NCBI GenBank assembly: GCA_934352055.1
Contig: CAKRJY010000002.1
Coordinates: 186,001 to 250,000, forward strand
Origin: an uncultured Lachnospiraceae bacterium
GTDB taxonomy: Bacteria > Bacillota > Clostridia > Lachnospirales > Lachnospiraceae
Length of the DNA: 64,000 bases
Reading direction: 5' to 3'
The notes beneath the pieces are model-generated. The model was given only the letters and a program-made list of their open reading frames with translations. It was not told where the DNA came from and made no database searches. How positions within the stretch are numbered: position 1 is the first letter of the stretch; the number at the start of each line of letters is the position of its first letter. A program made the position numbers and the translations under genes. Shown one piece after another: positions 60,474-64,000 of this stretch.

Positions 60474-60890
60474 ATGGCTGCAAGTAATACATTTTATTTA
60501 AAAATTATATCTGCGAACCGTGTGTTTTACGCGGGCAGATGCCGTTCTTTGATTGTGCCGGAATATGATGGTCAAAAAGAAATTTTGGCACATCATGAGG
60601 ATATGGTCATTGCCATTGACGAAGGCGAAATGCGTTTCCAGCCGGAAGGCAGTGAAGACTGGGAATATGCAGTTGTCGGCATGGGATTTGTCGAGATTGT
60701 GCATAACCGTGTGACACTTTTGGTAGAGACAGCAGAGCGACCGGAAGAGATTGATGTGGCAAGAGCACAGGAAGCAAAAGAACGAGCAGAAGAACAGCTT
60801 CGTCAGAAACAGAGCATCCATGAGTACTATCACTCACGTGCATCTTTGGCGAGAGCGATGGCGCGACTGAAAGCAACCGCAGGTAAATAA
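60474..60890 (+). CDS. atpC: F1Fo ATP synthase subunit epsilon
   Basis: 138 residues: an N-terminal beta-sandwich ('FYLKIISANRVFYAGRCRSL', 'GEMRFQPEGSEDWEYAVVGM') and a C-terminal helical pair ('ARAQEAKERAEEQLRQK', '..ASLARAMARLKA'). It regulates ATP hydrolysis and links gamma to the c-ring. Last gene of the operon, followed by a strong terminator. Confidence 0.95.
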   Translation: MAASNTFYLKIISANRVFYAGRCRSLIVPEYDGQKEILAHHEDMVIAIDEGEMRFQPEGSEDWEYAVVGMGFVEIVHNRVTLLVETAERPEEIDVARAQEAKERAEEQLRQKQSIHEYYHSRASLARAMARLKATAGK

Positions 60891-60909
60891 AACAGAATAG
60901 AAATAGACG

Positions 60910-60957
60910 CAGAGTGTCATGAAAACAAAGGATATGTTTTGTGACACTCTGTTTTGT
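60910..60957 (+). terminator. ATP synthase operon terminator
   Basis: An 18-base stem (with two G-T pairs) around CAGAGTGTCA..TGACACTCTG, followed by TTTTGTTT. Confidence 0.92.
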
Positions 60958-60969
60958 TTATGAAGTTTC

Positions 60970-61034
60970 TTAAGGAAAATTAAGAAAAAATAAAGGGTTT
61001 CTATATTTACCTAAGCGAAAAAAACCAGTATAGT
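60970..61034 (+). promoter_or_regulatory. promoter with OmpR-type direct repeat before the efflux operon
   Basis: TTAAG at 60970-60974 and again at 60980-60984, one helical turn apart, is the usual layout of an OmpR/PhoB-family response-regulator site. Downstream a -35-like TTTACC (61006-61011), a 17-base spacer and TATAGT (61029-61034) form the promoter. Activation by a two-component system encoded elsewhere is inferred. Confidence 0.55.
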
Positions 61035-61100
61035 GTGAGAAGAGAACGAAATCGAAACAAGATGTTGTGGCGGTTTGATACAAATCATAAGGAGAGTGTT

Positions 61101-62474
61101 ATGTTGGAAAAAATCAAGAAACATAAGAAGCTGGTGATTGTACTGGTGGTAATCGTGATTGTTGCGATTGTTGCAGGAATTGTGGTTAAGAAAATGAAAA
61201 ATAATGCAGGAGAAATTACCCAGGAGGAAAATGGTATTCAGTCATTTTCACTGGCAAAGCAGGACATGACGAGTTCTGTCAGCACAAGTGGTACCGTAGA
61301 GAGCAGCAATGTGACCGAGGTGACAACAGAAGTTAGTAGTGCAATCAAAGAGTTAAATGTATCACTTGGTGATCATGTAGAAAAAGGACAGGTGCTTTGT
61401 ACCTTTGATGATGAAGAAATCAAGCAGCAGATTGCAGATTTAGAGAAACAAAATGGTGCTGCACAAAAGGCGAATGCCAGTACCATACAAAAAGCGCAGC
61501 GCGCAGTAGATACAGCAAGCGCACAGGTGAACGCAAAAACAGCAGCTTTAGCAGCAGCGCAAAATGACTATCAGACCATTCAGAATATGTTAGGAAATGG
61601 CGACCAGTCTGCAGAGGACAAATCGGCAGCACTTGCTTCCGCACAGGCAAATGTGCAGAGTGCACAGGGAGAATTGGATGGTGCCAACCAAAGCCTTATA
61701 GCGGCACAGGAAGCGTTAGAAGATGCCAAAAATACAACGGTAAATAACAGCTCATCATCTGACCTTACCAAATTGCGTCAGCAGCTGAATAATCTTACCG
61801 TCGTCGCAAGTCAGTCCGGTGTGATCACACAGTTGAATGTTTCAAAGGGAAGTATTCCTTCGAATGGTTCTTTGATGCGTATTGAGGATGACACAACACT
61901 GAAGGTAAATGTAAACATCAAGGAAAAAGATATTTTAAAACTGGCAGCAGGACAAAAAGCAAGCATCAGTGCAGATGCGATTGGAAGTGACAAGGTATTT
62001 AGCGGAACCGTTGATAAAGTGGTTAATTTTGCATCTAAGAGTGCAGCGAGTGATGGTTCAGGTTCGACTTCAGGATATAGTGCTACGATTGCATTAGAGC
62101 CGGGAACACCACTGTTATTAGGTATGTCCGTCAATGTAGAAATCCTTTTAAATGAAGAGGGAGAACAGCTTGCTGTACCATATGATGCAATTTCACAGGA
62201 CGATGACGGATCAAGCTATGTAATGGTAGGCGAGAAAAAGGATAATGGCAAGTATAAAGTGAAAAAAGTAACCGTTACCCCTGGTATTTCAAATAACTAC
62301 TACACCGCCATTACATCGGATGACTTGAAGGAAGGAGATACAATTATCAACTATCCATACGAAGTCGAAGAAGGAGAAGAAGTAGAGTTATATTTCCCGG
62401 AGAATGATAACAATTTCGCAGGAACAGGAGACGGTTCAACAGGTTCTTCAACAACATTTTCAACAACAAATTAG
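61101..62474 (+). CDS. efflux periplasmic adaptor / HlyD-like (MacA-type) protein
   Basis: 457 residues from ATG 61101, with AAGGAGAG upstream; an earlier in-frame ATG overlaps the promoter region. A basic start is followed by one membrane helix (about 9-28). A split biotinyl-lipoyl domain ('SSAIKELNVSLGDHVEKGQV', later 'ASQSGVITQLNVSKGSIPSN') brackets a long coiled coil (about 110-230). A beta-barrel and membrane-proximal domain follow, with a Gly/Ser/Thr-rich tail. In Gram-positive bacteria such adaptors work with a MacB-like ABC transporter, encoded here by the next two genes, in export of peptides or antimicrobials. Confidence 0.88.
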   Translation: MLEKIKKHKKLVIVLVVIVIVAIVAGIVVKKMKNNAGEITQEENGIQSFSLAKQDMTSSVSTSGTVESSNVTEVTTEVSSAIKELNVSLGDHVEKGQVLCTFDDEEIKQQIADLEKQNGAAQKANASTIQKAQRAVDTASAQVNAKTAALAAAQNDYQTIQNMLGNGDQSAEDKSAALASAQANVQSAQGELDGANQSLIAAQEALEDAKNTTVNNSSSSDLTKLRQQLNNLTVVASQSGVITQLNVSKGSIPSNGSLMRIEDDTTLKVNVNIKEKDILKLAAGQKASISADAIGSDKVFSGTVDKVVNFASKSAASDGSGSTSGYSATIALEPGTPLLLGMSVNVEILLNEEGEQLAVPYDAISQDDDGSSYVMVGEKKDNGKYKVKKVTVTPGISNNYYTAITSDDLKEGDTIINYPYEVEEGEEVELYFPENDNNFAGTGDGSTGSSTTFSTTN

Positions 62475-62492
62475 AAAGGGGCTAACTGCTTT

Positions 62493-63203
62493 ATGGATAA
62501 AACAAACGTAATTGACATGCAAGGCATTGTTAAGCGTTATTATGTGGGTCAGCCCAATGAACTTGAAATTTTGCATGGTATAGACTTGCATGTTTCGCAA
62601 AACGAGTTTGTTGCAATTGTGGGAGAGTCTGGTTCAGGAAAAAGTACCCTGATGAATATGATTGGTGCTTTGGACCGTCCGACAGAAGGAACGTATCGCC
62701 TGGTGGGGCAGGATATCAGTCAGCTAAAAGATGAACAGCTGAGTGATATTCGTAACCAGGAAATCGGATTTATATTCCAGAATTTTTGCCTGATTCCACG
62801 TATGAGTGCTGTGCGAAATGTAGAGATTCCGCTTATGTATGCCAATATGCCGCCAAAACAGCGCAGAGAGCGTGCGATGGAACTTCTCGCAATGGTCGGC
62901 ATGGAAGACCGTGCAGATCATAAACCGAATGAATTATCAGGCGGACAGAATCAGCGTGTTGCTATCGCAAGAGCTATGGCAAATGATCCGAATATTTTAC
63001 TGGCGGACGAACCGACAGGTGCTTTGGATTCGAAGACAGGTCATCTTGTTATGGATATCTTTCACAGATTACACGAAGAACAGAATAAGACAGTCGTTTT
63101 GATTACACATAGTCAGGAACTTGCACATGAGACAGAACGCATGATTACGATTTCCGATGGAAGAATCATTGCGGATCAAGGGATTGGGGGTGAGAGTGTA
63201 TGA
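62493..63203 (+). CDS. ABC transporter ATP-binding protein (MacB/LolD type)
   Basis: 236 residues. Walker A 'VGESGSGKSTLMNMIGALDR', Q-loop 'IGFIFQNFCLIPRMSAVRNV', signature 'ELSGGQNQRVAIARAMANDP', Walker B 'ILLADEPTGALDSKTG' and H-loop 'VVLITHSQELAHE'. The separate ATPase belongs to the family that powers mechanotransmission permeases with extracellular domains. It lies 18 bases after the adaptor gene and overlaps the permease gene by 4 bases (ATGA). Confidence 0.95.
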   Translation: MDKTNVIDMQGIVKRYYVGQPNELEILHGIDLHVSQNEFVAIVGESGSGKSTLMNMIGALDRPTEGTYRLVGQDISQLKDEQLSDIRNQEIGFIFQNFCLIPRMSAVRNVEIPLMYANMPPKQRRERAMELLAMVGMEDRADHKPNELSGGQNQRVAIARAMANDPNILLADEPTGALDSKTGHLVMDIFHRLHEEQNKTVVLITHSQELAHETERMITISDGRIIADQGIGGESV

Positions 63204-64000
63204 ATTTGACAGAAAGTGTACGCCTTTCCTTTGAAAGCTTAAAATCAAATAAATTGCGCTCCTTCCTTACGATGCTGGGCATTATTATCGGTATCAGTGC
63301 GGTTATTACGATTACGACCATTGGAAATTCTTTGCAAAAAACAATTGCATCAACGATGCGTGAATTGGGCGGAACCAATTTGATTTATGCATACGTGAAT
63401 GCGATTATGCCGGAGTTTGAAAATGATGCGGAATGGGAACGATGGGAATACCCGGAAATGACGGCAAAGGAAAAACTGACATATGAAAAATTATCAGAGT
63501 TTCAAAAAGATTTTGCAGACCGCGTCGATAGTGTGAGCGTAGAGGAAGGATTGACATATTCTGCCTCAAGTACCGGTGATAAGGCTACAACAAAAGTTTC
63601 TGTAAGCGGTGTGACACCGGGTTATCTGAATGCAACCAAATTACAGTTGCTAGCGGGTAGAAATATCAGTGATAAGGATAACAAGGAGATGAAGACAACA
63701 GCGCTTGTATCAGACTTGTATGTAAAATATGCATGGGGTGGACAGAATCCAATCGGTAAAGAGATTTCCGTGCAGCTTGAGGATGATGGAACGGTTCAGA
63801 AGTTTTATGTTGTCGGTATTTACCATTATGATAACATCAAAATGGGAAGCGGAGATCCAAAGGCATCGGAACGTGAATGGGTAACACCAATTCTGGTTCC
63901 TTATACGTATGTTGCGGAAACAAACAAAGCGAATGGTACGGGAAATGAGCTGCAGAGTTTTCAGGTTATGGCAAAAGACGGTGAAGATGCTACCCAGTTA
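63200..64000 (+). CDS. ABC transporter permease, MacB/FtsX-like (3' incomplete)
   Basis: 267 codons visible, open to the right edge. ATG 63200 overlaps the ATPase stop (ATGA). It starts 'MNLTESVRLSFESLKSNKLR', followed by the first membrane helix 'FLTMLGIIIGISAVITIT' and the MacB-type extracellular core domain ('SVSGVTPGYLNATKLQLLAG', 'NPIGKEISVQLEDDG'). The remaining three helices should lie outside the window. Together with the ATPase and adaptor it forms a tripartite-like exporter. Confidence 0.92.
   Translation, partial: MNLTESVRLSFESLKSNKLRSFLTMLGIIIGISAVITITTIGNSLQKTIASTMRELGGTNLIYAYVNAIMPEFENDAEWERWEYPEMTAKEKLTYEKLSEFQKDFADRVDSVSVEEGLTYSASSTGDKATTKVSVSGVTPGYLNATKLQLLAGRNISDKDNKEMKTTALVSDLYVKYAWGGQNPIGKEISVQLEDDGTVQKFYVVGIYHYDNIKMGSGDPKASEREWVTPILVPYTYVAETNKANGTGNELQSFQVMAKDGEDATQL

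Noticed and set aside
1..64000. tRNA or rRNA genes
   Set aside because: I looked for T-arm (GGTTCGAATCC-like) and CCA-adjacent acceptor patterns and for conserved rRNA segments and found none. The only GTTCGAAAC is the loop of the preQ1-like element.

Overview
The window is a 64 kb chromosomal stretch from a low-to-moderate GC, endospore-forming Firmicute, most probably of the family Lachnospiraceae (class Clostridia). This rests on the sporulation genes (a GerMN protein, gpr, spoIIP), the Clostridia-type order comEC-holA-rpsT-gpr-spoIIP-lepA-hemW-hrcA-grpE-dnaK-dnaJ, the CIRCE-controlled heat-shock operon, the ireB-ruvX-rnj block, strong AGGAGG ribosome sites with several TTG/GTG starts, and the gene content. 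No species is claimed. I saw no rRNA or tRNA genes and no CRISPR array.

Layout. 1-16.3 kb: housekeeping and sporulation genes. A PD-(D/E)XK-like protein of unknown role sits between comEC and holA, and the hrcA-grpE-dnaK-dnaJ operon lies behind a vegetative promoter and a CIRCE operator. 16.3-23.5 kb: an accessory interval inside the usually contiguous dnaJ-prmA neighbourhood. It holds a histidine phosphatase, a HipA-like kinase/DUF2442-HTH pair with a repeated operator, an N-terminally truncated UPF0597 gene, a GH1 glycosidase and a chemotaxis receptor. A REP-like interspersed repeat recurs at five places between 6.7 and 19.9 kb. 23.5-38.1 kb: RNA modification and metabolism, with prmA, rsmE, a cysteine desulfurase-thiI pair, mtaB, ireB-ruvX-DUF1292-rnj-trmR-U32 peptidase, a lactonase, aroC, tgt and yajC. 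tRNA modification is a clear theme (s4U, ms2t6A, mo5U/ho5U, queuosine).

38.2-50.5 kb: an AT-rich accessory island and the most interesting part. In order it holds a 924-residue calcineurin-like phosphoesterase, a 50-codon protein-kinase tail coupled to it, a four-helix membrane protein, a nonsense-mutated IS200 copy, a minus-strand pair of unknown genes, a frameshifted gene broken by a second, internally deleted IS200 copy, and a three-gene overlapping cassette: an FRG-domain protein, a membrane protein with a MORN-like tail, and a 55-residue protein. This cassette is bracketed by direct repeats that are decayed C-terminal pieces of PD-(D/E)XK 'transposase' genes. An intact Rpn-family gene follows. 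The FRG/membrane-MORN cassette and the phosphoesterase locus are the best candidates for undescribed systems.

50.5-64 kb: back to core genes. VanZ-like protein, queT behind a candidate preQ1-I riboswitch, argS, a TIGR01212 radical SAM protein, the full F1Fo ATP synthase operon (a-c-b-delta-alpha-gamma-beta-epsilon, no atpI) with its own promoter and terminator, and a MacA/MacB-like efflux operon preceded by a likely OmpR-family response-regulator site. The last gene, the permease, runs off the right edge.
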